NCBI GenBank assembly: GCA_021795395.1
Contig: JAJYPN010000026.1
Span: 1-39,733 of the forward strand
Direction: 5' to 3'
Length of the DNA: 39,733 nt
DNA from: Pseudomonadota bacterium
Lineage (GTDB): Bacteria > Pseudomonadota > Gammaproteobacteria > Burkholderiales > Sulfuriferulaceae
Each line of letters begins with the position of its first letter. Within the stretch, counting starts at the first letter, position 1. The notes under the pieces were generated by a model. It had not been told where the DNA came from. It did not search any database and saw only the letters and a program-made list of their open reading frames with translations. This document shows, one piece after another, positions 6,998 through 16,408 of this stretch. The position numbers and the translations under genes are program-made.

Positions 6998-8272
6998 TCA
7001 AGCTATGGAGTGACTTATTAATAAAGCGCGGCGTGTTTGCAAGATTTGGGTATCTGGCGGCTGATTCGCAAGGGAATCTAGCCAGTCGGCCCATTTTTGC
7101 ATCATCTCCCGTCGTTCCGGTAATCGCAAAAGGTGCGTTTCCCTTTTATATGCCGCTCGGACAGCATCTTTGTCTGCATGGGCGAGTTGTATCTCGATGG
7201 TCCTAATATCGTATCCAAGGTGCTCAAGATTGGTAGATGCCATAGCACGGAAGCCGTGGGCTGTCATTTCTTCCTTCGTGTATCCGATTCGCCTGAGTCC
7301 AGCCAGCAGGGCCATATCAGAAATACATCGCGTCTTTGATCGCGGGGAAGGGAAGAGGTACTTGCTGTCACCCGTCAGTGATTTAAGATCATTCAGTATG
7401 GCGATGGATTGCACAGAAAGAGGAACGACATGCGGTCGGCGAGATTTCATCCTGCCGGCAGGGATCGTCCAAGTGCTTGAGTCAAGGTTGATCTCAGCCC
7501 ATTCTGCCTGTCGAAGCTCGCCTGGTCGAACAAAAACTAATGGAGCCAGTTTTAGCGCTAATCGCACGACTGGGCTACCTTTGTATTCGTCTATATTGGC
7601 CAATAGAGTGGCAATTGCTAATGGATCGGTAATCGCACCAAGATGTCTTTCCTTCGCCGGTGGGAGCGCTCCACGTAAGCTAACCGTGATATCGCTTTCA
7701 GCTCGATCTGTGGCAACTGCATACCGCCAAACCTGCGAACAGTTTTGTGCCAGGCGGTGCGCTGTCTCGATTGCTCCTCGCAACTCGACACGACGTAAGA
7801 CTTTTAATAGATCAGCGGGTTTAATGCTGGCAATAGGGGATTTGCCTATCCACGGGAATAAATCACGTTCGAGCCGACGAATTATCCTGACCGCGTGCGA
7901 TTCTGACCACTGATCGGAAAATCGCTCGAACCATTCTCGCGCAATTGCCTCGACTGTCTCCGTTTCGTCCTTTTCTTGTTGATGAAAGTCATCCTTGCGT
8001 TGCTGCTTCTGCTCCTGCTTTTGGGCGGAAGGGTCAGTGCCGTTCGCAATCAACCGGCGAGCATCTAGAGCCCGCTGTCGTGCATCAAGTAAAGTGATAA
8101 CAGGATATTGCCCAAGCGAGAATGTTTTTTCTTTGTCTTCAAATCGGTATCGAAGCTGCCAAAGTTTCCCGCCTGCCGGACGGATCACCATGAATAATCC
8201 ATTTCCGTCAGGAAGACGGTATTGCTTCTCGCGTGGCTGCGCTTTCTTGATTGCTGTGTCGGTTAGTTTCAT
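6998..8272 (-). CDS. P4-type tyrosine integrase
   Basis: 424 residues starting MKLTDTAIKKAQP, the standard N-terminus of the DUF4102 arm-binding domain, with LSLGQYP-like core (FSLGQYPVITLLDAR). A SAM-like core-binding domain follows at about residues 100-200. The catalytic domain shows RPGELR (first Arg), HGFRAMAST (His-x-x-Arg), the His of LAHAD and the tyrosine nucleophile Tyr375 in AAYKR. It would recombine the element's attP with the 3' end of ssrA, 226 bp away, a well-known target for this family. The short distance to the attachment site and the transcription direction out of ssrA are typical. The C-terminus has a 20-residue extension of no obvious function. Confidence 0.95.
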   Translation of the reverse strand: MKLTDTAIKKAQPREKQYRLPDGNGLFMVIRPAGGKLWQLRYRFEDKEKTFSLGQYPVITLLDARQRALDARRLIANGTDPSAQKQEQKQQRKDDFHQQEKDETETVEAIAREWFERFSDQWSESHAVRIIRRLERDLFPWIGKSPIASIKPADLLKVLRRVELRGAIETAHRLAQNCSQVWRYAVATDRAESDITVSLRGALPPAKERHLGAITDPLAIATLLANIDEYKGSPVVRLALKLAPLVFVRPGELRQAEWAEINLDSSTWTIPAGRMKSRRPHVVPLSVQSIAILNDLKSLTGDSKYLFPSPRSKTRCISDMALLAGLRRIGYTKEEMTAHGFRAMASTNLEHLGYDIRTIEIQLAHADKDAVRAAYKRETHLLRLPERREMMQKWADWLDSLANQPPDTQILQTRRALLISHSIA

Positions 8273-8390
8273 TATAAGTTTCCGTAACGTTTAGGAACAG
8301 AATTACCCATGCGTTACCCACAGCATACAAATTACCCACAAAAAATGCAATAGATTACCCACAAATCGTTGAGCTTTGGTGAAATTAGCT

Positions 8391-8414
8391 GAAACCAGAT
8401 GAAACCAGATGAAA
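8391..8414. repeat. Tandem 10-bp repeat between int and ssrA
   Basis: GAAACCAGAT occurs twice in tandem (8391-8400 and 8401-8410) and is followed by GAAA. A half copy (GAAATTAGCT) precedes it. It may be part of the recombination control region; no function can be assigned. Confidence 0.4.
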
Positions 8415-8458
8415 AAGCTATTTGTATGATTTTATTGATGTTTAATTTCACAAGACAA

Positions 8459-8485
8459 GAAAAAAGCCACTGAAATCAGTGGCTT
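8459..8485 (-). terminator. Rho-independent terminator of ssrA
   Basis: On the minus strand AAGCCACTGA pairs with TCAGTGGCTT and is followed by a T-run (8459-8465). It begins 13 bases beyond the CCA end of tmRNA. It lies on the element side of the presumed attachment site, so either the element carries a replacement terminator or the crossover is at or beyond this hairpin. Confidence 0.75.
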
Positions 8486-8497
8486 AAAATGGGTAAT

Positions 8498-8862
8498 TGG
8501 TGGAGGCGGCGGGAATCGAACCCGCGTCCGCAAGCCCTCTACAGACAGTTCTACATACTTAGTCCGGTGATTTGGTTTTAACCGGTTACACGCCCGCCGA
8601 ACAGGCTGGCAACCAGCGAGTTACCTTGGTTTTAACCCTGTCCAAAGTAACCCTGGACAAGGCGATCATACTGAGATTACCCTGCTGCCGATTGCTCGGC
8701 CCAATTCGTATGCAAACTGGTGCAGGGTCTAGCCGGCTTAAGCGGCCAGAGCGTAAGTTTCGTCGTTTGCAGTTAAACGATTTCGGGTTGTATTTACGAG
8801 GTAATCCGTCCTCGGTATGCCCTGCGCTGCTTTGTAACCCACGTCGAAGCCAGGTCGCCCCC
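8498..8862 (-). ncRNA. ssrA: Transfer-messenger RNA (tmRNA)
   Basis: 365 nt including an encoded CCA (8498-8500). The 5' end GGGGGCG pairs with CGCCUCC before ACCA as a seven-base acceptor stem with one G-U pair, followed by ACCTGGCTTCGACG as in tmRNA D-like regions. The 3' part carries the T arm GGGTTCGATTCCC. The tag frame at 8738-8770 (read on the minus strand) gives ANDETYALAA and then TAA. tmRNA with SmpB rescues stalled ribosomes and tags the nascent chain for proteolysis. The gene is of the one-piece type and appears intact despite integration at its 3' end, meaning the element restores the gene's end. Confidence 0.97.
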
Positions 8863-8914
8863 TGTGGTAAAACATAGACTGGCTGATACCACTTAAGTTT
8901 CAGCCGGAACGCTA

Positions 8915-8920
8915 ATTATA
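8915..8920 (-). promoter_or_regulatory. -10 box of the ssrA promoter
   Basis: Perfect TATAAT on the minus strand, about 52 bases upstream of the mature tmRNA 5' end, leaving room for a short leader removed by RNase P. The -35 region is weak; TTGAAT at 8941-8946 is 20 bases away, longer than optimal. The box sits just after the gph stop codon. Confidence 0.5.
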
Positions 8921-8926
8921 CAGCAA

Positions 8927-9580
8927 TCAATAACCCAGGTATTCAAGTAATGCGGCAGGAGTTTGAATAAACCCGTCGGCGAGCCAGCTCAGGGGTTGGT
9001 CGTTGGGCCCGATGTATCCGTATTCGGCGACCAGTGCGGGCATGCCGCAGGCGTGAGCGGCGGTTATGTCGCGTTCCGCGTCGCCGATGTAGACGCAGGT
9101 GCTGGGCAATACGCCGATTTCGCGGCAGGCGGTCAAGAGCGGTTCGGGATGGGGTTTGGTGTGCAGGCAGCTGTCACCGCTGACGACGCTGGAGGCGCGT
9201 TCGTCCAGTCCCAGGGATTCGAGCAGGGGTTGGGTGAGATAGCCTGGTTTGTTGGTTACGATGCCCCATGGTATGCCGCGGGTTTCGAGTTCGTCGAGCA
9301 ATTCCATCATGCCGGGAAAAAGCTGGCTGTAGGGGTTGCCGTTATCCTGAAACAGGCTCAGGTATTCGCTGCGCAGTTCGGCAAAGGCGGGATGTCCGGG
9401 GGCGATGCTGAAACCGATTTGCAGCAATCCTTGCGTGCCGTGCGAGGCGTAAGGGCGTATCAGTTCGAAAGGCATCTCGATGAGGCCGTGCATTTGCCGT
9501 AATTGATTGAGTGCATGGGCCAGATCGGGTGCGGTATCGACCAGCGTACCGTCGAGATCGAACAGCACCGCATCAACCAT
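8927..9580 (-). CDS. gph: Phosphoglycolate phosphatase (HAD family)
   Basis: 217 residues. Starts [20 protein letters not shown], the HAD motif I (DxDGT) with the nucleophile Asp8. Motif II is GIVTNK, with a motif III lysine in TKPHPEP and motif IV in [12 protein letters not shown]. It hydrolyses 2-phosphoglycolate, which arises from DNA-repair ends or photorespiration-like chemistry. The start codon overlaps the ubiG stop by 8 nt, so the two are co-translated. The ubiG-gph pair is a common betaproteobacterial arrangement. Substrate choice between Gph and related HAD phosphatases rests on this context and on length. Confidence 0.9.
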   Translation of the reverse strand: MVDAVLFDLDGTLVDTAPDLAHALNQLRQMHGLIEMPFELIRPYASHGTQGLLQIGFSIAPGHPAFAELRSEYLSLFQDNGNPYSQLFPGMMELLDELETRGIPWGIVTNKPGYLTQPLLESLGLDERASSVVSGDSCLHTKPHPEPLLTACREIGVLPSTCVYIGDAERDITAAHACGMPALVAEYGYIGPNDQPLSWLADGFIQTPAALLEYLGY

Positions 9581-10271
9581 GACGGCGGGCAGCCATGATG
9601 TAATTGATGTCGGTGTCGGCCTCGATTTTGTAGCTTTTATTGAAGGGGTTATACGTCAGGCCGACCAGTTCGACGATTTCCAGGCCGGCGCTACGGGCAA
9701 ACCGCGCCAGTTCCGAAGGTTTGATGAATTTGGCGTAAGCGTGGGTACCGCGCGGTAATAGATTGAGCATGTATTCCGCACCGACGATAGCGTACAGATA
9801 CGATTTGAGGTTGCGGTTCAGGGTGGAAAAGAATACCCAGCCGCCGGGTTTGGCCAGAGTTGCGCAGGCGCGTACTACTGAACATGGGTCGGGTACATGC
9901 TCCAGCATTTCCATGCAGATCACGGTATCGAAGCTTGCAGGCTGCTGCTCGGCCAATGTTTCTATGGCGATGCACCGATAATCCACTTCAGCTCCGGTTT
10001 CGAGCAAATGCAATTGGGCGATTTTCAGCGATTTTTCCGCAAGATCGACTCCGGTCACGGTGGCGCCGCGTACTGCCATCGCTTCGGCGAGTATACCGCC
10101 GCCGCAACCTACATCAAGGACGGTTTTGCCGCAAATATGCGCGTGCCGGTCGATGTAATCGAGGCGCAGGGGGTTGATGTCGTGCAGCGGTTTGAATTCG
10201 CTGTTTGGGTCCCACCATTTATGCGCGAGATCGCTGAATTTGTCGAGTTCGGCCTGATCGATATTGGTCAT
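9573..10271 (-). CDS. ubiG: Ubiquinone biosynthesis O-methyltransferase UbiG
   Basis: 232 residues, the normal UbiG length. The N-terminus carries the [19 protein letters not shown] signature specific to UbiG. The SAM-binding motif is [14 protein letters not shown], followed by [11 protein letters not shown]. Other conserved blocks are [11 protein letters not shown] and [15 protein letters not shown]. It carries out both O-methylations of the ubiquinone head group. It lies 13 nt after secF and overlaps gph, so probably shares a transcript with them. Confidence 0.97.
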   Translation of the reverse strand: MTNIDQAELDKFSDLAHKWWDPNSEFKPLHDINPLRLDYIDRHAHICGKTVLDVGCGGGILAEAMAVRGATVTGVDLAEKSLKIAQLHLLETGAEVDYRCIAIETLAEQQPASFDTVICMEMLEHVPDPCSVVRACATLAKPGGWVFFSTLNRNLKSYLYAIVGAEYMLNLLPRGTHAYAKFIKPSELARFARSAGLEIVELVGLTYNPFNKSYKIEADTDINYIMAARRHG

Positions 10272-10284
10272 GATGGGCTTTCAG

Positions 10285-11229
10285 TTAAACTTGCGCGCCG
10301 TCGGCGGTAACGCCGGACCTGGGGGCGGTGTTCTTAATGAAGTGTTCGCGTTTGACGCCGAGCATAAGCAACAGGGGAGAGGCGACCAGTACGGACGAAT
10401 AAATACCGAACATAATACCGATGGTGAGCGCCAGAGCGAAATTATGTAGCGCTTCGCCGCCGAAGAACAGCATGGACAACACCATGGTTTGCGTCATGCC
10501 GTGAGTGATAACGGTACGGCTCATGGTAGTGGTGATGGCGTTGTCGATGATTTCCGGTATGCCGGCCTTACGCATTTTGCGCAGGTTTTCGCGGATACGG
10601 TCGAATACCACGACCGATTCGTTGACCGAGTAGCCGAGCACGGCCAATATGCCGGCGAGGACGGTCAGGCTGAACTCCCATTGGAAGAAGGCGAAGCAGC
10701 CGAGAATGATCACCACGTCGTGGATATTGGCGATAATGGCCGATACGGCAAACCGCCATTCGAAGCGCAACGCCAGGTACAGCAATATGCCGCCGGCGAC
10801 GACCAGCAAAGCCAGCGCGCCGTTGTCGTAGAGCTCCTTGCCGACCTGCGGGCCGACGAAATCGACGCGTTTCAGGCTGACGTCCGGATTTTGCGCTTTG
10901 AGCGCGGCCATCACCGTATCGCTGGTCCTGGCGTTGGTCGAACCGGCATGCAGCGGCAAGCGTATCAGGATGTCCTGCGCGGTGCCGAACGTTTGCACCG
11001 TGACCTGCGTCAGGCCGGCTTTCGCCAGCGTGTCGCGGATCTGATCGATTTGCGCGGGTTGCCGGTAGGCGACTTCGATTACCGTTCCGCCGGTAAAATC
11101 GACGCCGAGATTCAGACCCTTGTACGCCAGCGCCCAGATAGCAAACAGAAAGGTGAGCAGCGAAATGGTGGTAGTGATTTTCCCGTAACGCATGAACGGG
11201 ATATCGTGTTTGATCCTGAAAAATTCCAT
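10285..11229 (-). CDS. secF: Protein translocase subunit SecF
   Basis: 314 residues with six membrane segments. Conserved blocks are GLNLGVDFTGGTVIEV after the first helix, the periplasmic P domain, and SVNESVVVFDRIRENLRK in the transmembrane half (the SecF counterpart of RND motif D5). With SecD and YajC it forms the proton-driven complex that pulls secreted proteins out of the SecYEG channel. It begins 21 nt after secD, in one operon. Confidence 0.97.
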   Translation of the reverse strand: MEFFRIKHDIPFMRYGKITTTISLLTFLFAIWALAYKGLNLGVDFTGGTVIEVAYRQPAQIDQIRDTLAKAGLTQVTVQTFGTAQDILIRLPLHAGSTNARTSDTVMAALKAQNPDVSLKRVDFVGPQVGKELYDNGALALLVVAGGILLYLALRFEWRFAVSAIIANIHDVVIILGCFAFFQWEFSLTVLAGILAVLGYSVNESVVVFDRIRENLRKMRKAGIPEIIDNAITTTMSRTVITHGMTQTMVLSMLFFGGEALHNFALALTIGIMFGIYSSVLVASPLLLMLGVKREHFIKNTAPRSGVTADGAQV

Positions 11230-11250
11230 GACTGAGTCCTCGGTAATCGG

Positions 11251-13065
11251 CTAGATGGATACATGAGCCAGCCGGACACGGCGGCCGTAGGTCAGATTGA
11301 CCAGTGCGCGCGAAACGGTGACGGAGCTGAACATCGAAGTCAGGATGCCGAGACACAACACCACGGCAAACCCGCGAACCGGGCCGGAGCCCAGCCAGAA
11401 CAGCGCGATACCGGCGATGAAGGTGGTGATGTTGGAATCGAGGATCGTGCCCCAGGCGCGGTCGTAACCGGCATGGATCGCCGCTTGCGGCGAATTGCCG
11501 TTACGCAGTTCTTCGCGTATCCGTTCGTTGATCAGCACGTTGGCGTCGATCGCCATGCCCAGCGTTAGCGCAATACCGGCGAGGCCGGGCAGCGTCAGCG
11601 TCGCCTGCATCATCGACAGCAGGGCCACCAGAAACAGGCCGTTGACCGATAAGGCGACGGTCGAAAAAATACCGAAAACGCGATAGTAAAATATCATGAA
11701 TACGGCGACCGCGACAAACCCCCACAGATTGGAATGGAAGCCTTTTTCGATATTGTCCACGCCCAGGCTGGGTCCTACAGTGCGCTCTTCGATGATATCC
11801 ATCGGTGCGGCCAATGCCCCGGCGCGCAGCAGCAAAGCAACATCGGAAGCTTCCTGCGCCGATTCCATGCCGGTGATCTGCACTCGTCCGCCATCGATTT
11901 CCTCGCGGATCACCGGGGCGGTAATGACTTCGCCCTTGCCTTTTTCGATCAGCAGGATCGCCATGCGCTTGCCGACGTTGTCGCGCGTGACATCGCTGAA
12001 AATGCGCGCGCCGCGGGCGTCGAGATTGATGTGTACCGCAGCTTGCCCGGTTTGCTGGTCGAAGCCGGGCGACGCATCGGTGATGTAGTCGCCGGTCAGC
12101 GCCACCGATTTTTTGACCAGCAGCGGTCTGCCGTTGCGTTCGGTGTAGAGTTCGTCGTCATACGGTACCTGTCCTTGCAGCGCGGCTGCGATGTCGTGAT
12201 TCTCGTCGACCAGCCGAACTTCCAGCGTTGCGGTACGGCCCAGAATTTCCTTGGCCTTGGCGGTGTCCTGCACGCCCGGCAACTCAACGACGACGCGGTC
12301 CGGTCCTTGCTGCTGAATGATGGGTTCGGCAACGCCCAGTTCGTTGACGCGATTGCGCAAGGTCGTGATATTTTGCTGTATGGCGCTTTCTTCGAGATGT
12401 TTTTGCGTCGCCAGTTTCAGATTCGCCTGCAATATATAATCGCCGGGAGCGTCCTGTTCGCTCAGCAACAGATCGGAAAAATTTTTGCTCATATACTGGC
12501 TGGCCTGCGCACGCGTCGCCGGATCGCTGAAATGGATGGTAATCGTCTGATGATCGCGGTTGATGCCGGAATAATGCAGATTCTGTTCGCGCAATTGGCT
12601 GCGCAGATCGCCGGTATTGCGTTCCACCGCTTTATCCAGCGCCGCCTGCATGTCCACCTGCAACAGAAAATGTACGCCGCCGCGCAAATCCAGACCGAGG
12701 TACATCGGCTTCGCCCCGATCGCGGTCAGCCACGCAGGAGATGCCGAAAGCAGGTTCAAGGCGACGCTGTAGCCGTCGCGAAAACGGGTTTGCAGTACGC
12801 TTTCGGCCTTCAGTTGCAGGTCGGTATCGGCAAAACGTACCTTGATGCTGTCGCCGGTCAGCGCAGCGCTGGAATAAGTGATATGCGCCGCGTTAAGTTC
12901 GTCTTCCACTTCCTTCAGCAGCAAGTTGTCCGCCTTGTAAGCCGCACGGGTAGGCGAAATCTGTACTGCCGGCACTTCGCCGTAAAAGTTCGGCAGCGTA
13001 TAAATAATGCTGACGAGCAGCACGATGGCGATAAGTAGATATTTCCAAAGTGGGAATCGATTCAT
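11251..13065 (-). CDS. secD: Protein translocase subunit SecD
   Basis: 604 residues, normal for betaproteobacterial SecD. Starts with a single membrane helix (LLIAIVLLVSIIYTLPNFYG). It then has LGLDLRGGVHFLLQVD, the large P1 periplasmic domain, NELGVAEPIIQQQGPDRVVVELPG, and the C-terminal RND-like membrane domain with GMAIDANVLINERIREE. It works as a heterodimer with SecF. The start ATG lies 94 nt after yajC. Confidence 0.97.
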   Translation of the reverse strand: MNRFPLWKYLLIAIVLLVSIIYTLPNFYGEVPAVQISPTRAAYKADNLLLKEVEDELNAAHITYSSAALTGDSIKVRFADTDLQLKAESVLQTRFRDGYSVALNLLSASPAWLTAIGAKPMYLGLDLRGGVHFLLQVDMQAALDKAVERNTGDLRSQLREQNLHYSGINRDHQTITIHFSDPATRAQASQYMSKNFSDLLLSEQDAPGDYILQANLKLATQKHLEESAIQQNITTLRNRVNELGVAEPIIQQQGPDRVVVELPGVQDTAKAKEILGRTATLEVRLVDENHDIAAALQGQVPYDDELYTERNGRPLLVKKSVALTGDYITDASPGFDQQTGQAAVHINLDARGARIFSDVTRDNVGKRMAILLIEKGKGEVITAPVIREEIDGGRVQITGMESAQEASDVALLLRAGALAAPMDIIEERTVGPSLGVDNIEKGFHSNLWGFVAVAVFMIFYYRVFGIFSTVALSVNGLFLVALLSMMQATLTLPGLAGIALTLGMAIDANVLINERIREELRNGNSPQAAIHAGYDRAWGTILDSNITTFIAGIALFWLGSGPVRGFAVVLCLGILTSMFSSVTVSRALVNLTYGRRVRLAHVSI

Positions 13066-13159
13066 ATTGTTGCCTTTATAACTGCGGAATTAACCCCCCG
13101 CCGAATGTAAAGCCGGCTGCGCCCGGACGGAAATTTGAGCGAGCATAGGCTGGCTGCGA

Positions 13160-13483
13160 TCAGATGCTTTTAATCGTACCTTTGGGCAGCATCGTCTGTA
13201 CGGTACTTTTTTGTATGAGCGTAACGATGCCGTCGGCGATTTCCAGGCCGATGAATTGTTCGTCTATCTTGACGACACGGCCTACCTGACCGCCGCTGGT
13301 AATGATTTCATCGCCTTTTTGCAAGGCGGCGATCATCTTGGCCTGTTCCTTGCCGCGTTTCATTTGCGGACGGATGATCATGAACCAGAATAAAACGAAA
13401 ATGACGATCAGCGGCAAGGAACCCATCAGGGTGTCGACGGGCGTGGCAGGGGCCGCAGCAGCAAAAGCATTGGTAATAAACAT
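13160..13483 (-). CDS. yajC: Preprotein translocase subunit YajC
   Basis: 107 residues with a single N-terminal membrane helix (SLPLIVIFVLFWFMIIRPQMKR) followed by the conserved cytosolic domain GDEIITSGGQVGRVVKID. It is part of the SecDF-YajC holotranslocon. It lies between tgt and secD in the standard order. Confidence 0.96.
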   Translation of the reverse strand: MFITNAFAAAAPATPVDTLMGSLPLIVIFVLFWFMIIRPQMKRGKEQAKMIAALQKGDEIITSGGQVGRVVKIDEQFIGLEIADGIVTLIQKSTVQTMLPKGTIKSI

Positions 13484-13522
13484 GTCGGACTCCGTAGGGG
13501 GTAGCTTAAAAATGGAAAGATT

Positions 13523-15678
<2,156 letters not shown>

Positions 15679-15750
15679 GGCGTTGCATAGGTATTGCGGA
15701 AAAAAGGGATATTGTGGATAATGCCGGACTTGGTTTAACCCAACCCATGT

Positions 15751-15837
15751 GCCGGGATGGCGGAATTGGTAGACGCAGCGGATTCAAAATCCGCCGCTGG
15801 TAACAGTGTGGGGGTTCGAGTCCCCCTCCCGGCACCA
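15751..15837 (+). tRNA. tRNA-Leu (anticodon CAA)
   Basis: 87 nt with an encoded CCA. The acceptor stem is GCCGGGA/TCCCGGC. The anticodon loop TTCAAAA gives anticodon CAA for UUG codons. A long variable arm (class II) and the T arm GGGGGTTCGAGTCCCCC are present. Confidence 0.97.
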
Positions 15838-16408
15838 TCATGTTATGCGCAAATCTGCGTTGTCGTCGGTTTGTATTCAATTAAACAGGCAGTTATAATT
15901 TTCTTGTTCGGAAGGTCGCCGTTCTTACGGCACCGCATCGGTTGAGCGAGACGGAATATCCGTCTGCAGGTAGCGCATGATACCTTAAACGTTATCCGAC
16001 ATCAAAATACGGACATGATCCGTGCCCTTACTGCAATTCCGATGTTATCGGTCCCGCCTTGTTACGGCTATTTGATTTATGCGGCGGACGGCTTCTGGAC
16101 AATCAGGCGGCATCGACATGTCAACGAATTCGTTCATAAGGTTCGTAGTATACCTGCATCGATTTGCTTTTTTATGACGCAACTTATTTCGCATACAGCA
16201 AATCCGTTTTCATGAAGATCGGTTTGTGAACATGGTCGATAGGCATGTCTTTCATATTAAAGATTTCGCCTGCCGGGCCGTTAACTTCCAGGCGCGCCGT
16301 ATCAATCCGCAATAACCAATCTATCTTGTTGATTTGGAATGGTTGTGGCTGGTACCAAACGGCAAAGGAATAGAAACAGCTTGGCGATAGACGGAAGGAT
16401 AGGAGGAA
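15838..16408. other. Intergenic region with a gene remnant
   Basis: 571 bases between tRNA-Leu and the GGDEF-EAL gene. The left 345 bases hold nothing I can support. The right part contains an open minus-strand stretch with protein-like composition (listed separately) and the ribosome binding site AGGAGGA of the following gene. Confidence 0.4.
16184..16375 (-). pseudogene. Probable C-terminal remnant of an unidentified gene
   Basis: The minus strand is open from a TAG near 16412 down to the TAA at 16184-16186. Its translation has the look of a true protein end: FAVWYQPQPFQINKIDW, then LLRIDTARLEVNGPAGEIF, ending MKTDLLYAK. The composition is balanced, hydrophobic positions are regularly spaced, and no low-complexity is seen. 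There is no ATG, GTG or ribosome binding site at the upstream end, where the frame runs into the 5' region of the GGDEF-EAL gene. I do not recognise the family. Most likely it is the tail of a gene whose front was lost when the neighbouring sequence was rearranged. Confidence 0.4.

Larger units (their letters stand above)
8303..8496. repeat. Repeated TTACCCA sites: candidate integrase arm or Xis binding sites
   Basis: TTACCCA occurs in the same orientation at 8303-8309, 8314-8320, 8332-8338 and 8355-8361, and inverted (TGGGTAA) at 8490-8496, next to the ssrA 3' end. The repeats lie between int and the attachment site. Short repeated sites flanking a core are the expected layout for arm-type binding by the integrase N-terminal domain. 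Confidence 0.5.

Noticed and set aside
8572..8877. 101-codon frame across tmRNA
   Set aside because: It is the antisense of the ssrA gene.
11734..13038. 434-codon open frame on the plus strand
   Set aside because: It is the exact antisense of secD and reflects codon bias of that gene; no domain or ribosome binding site.
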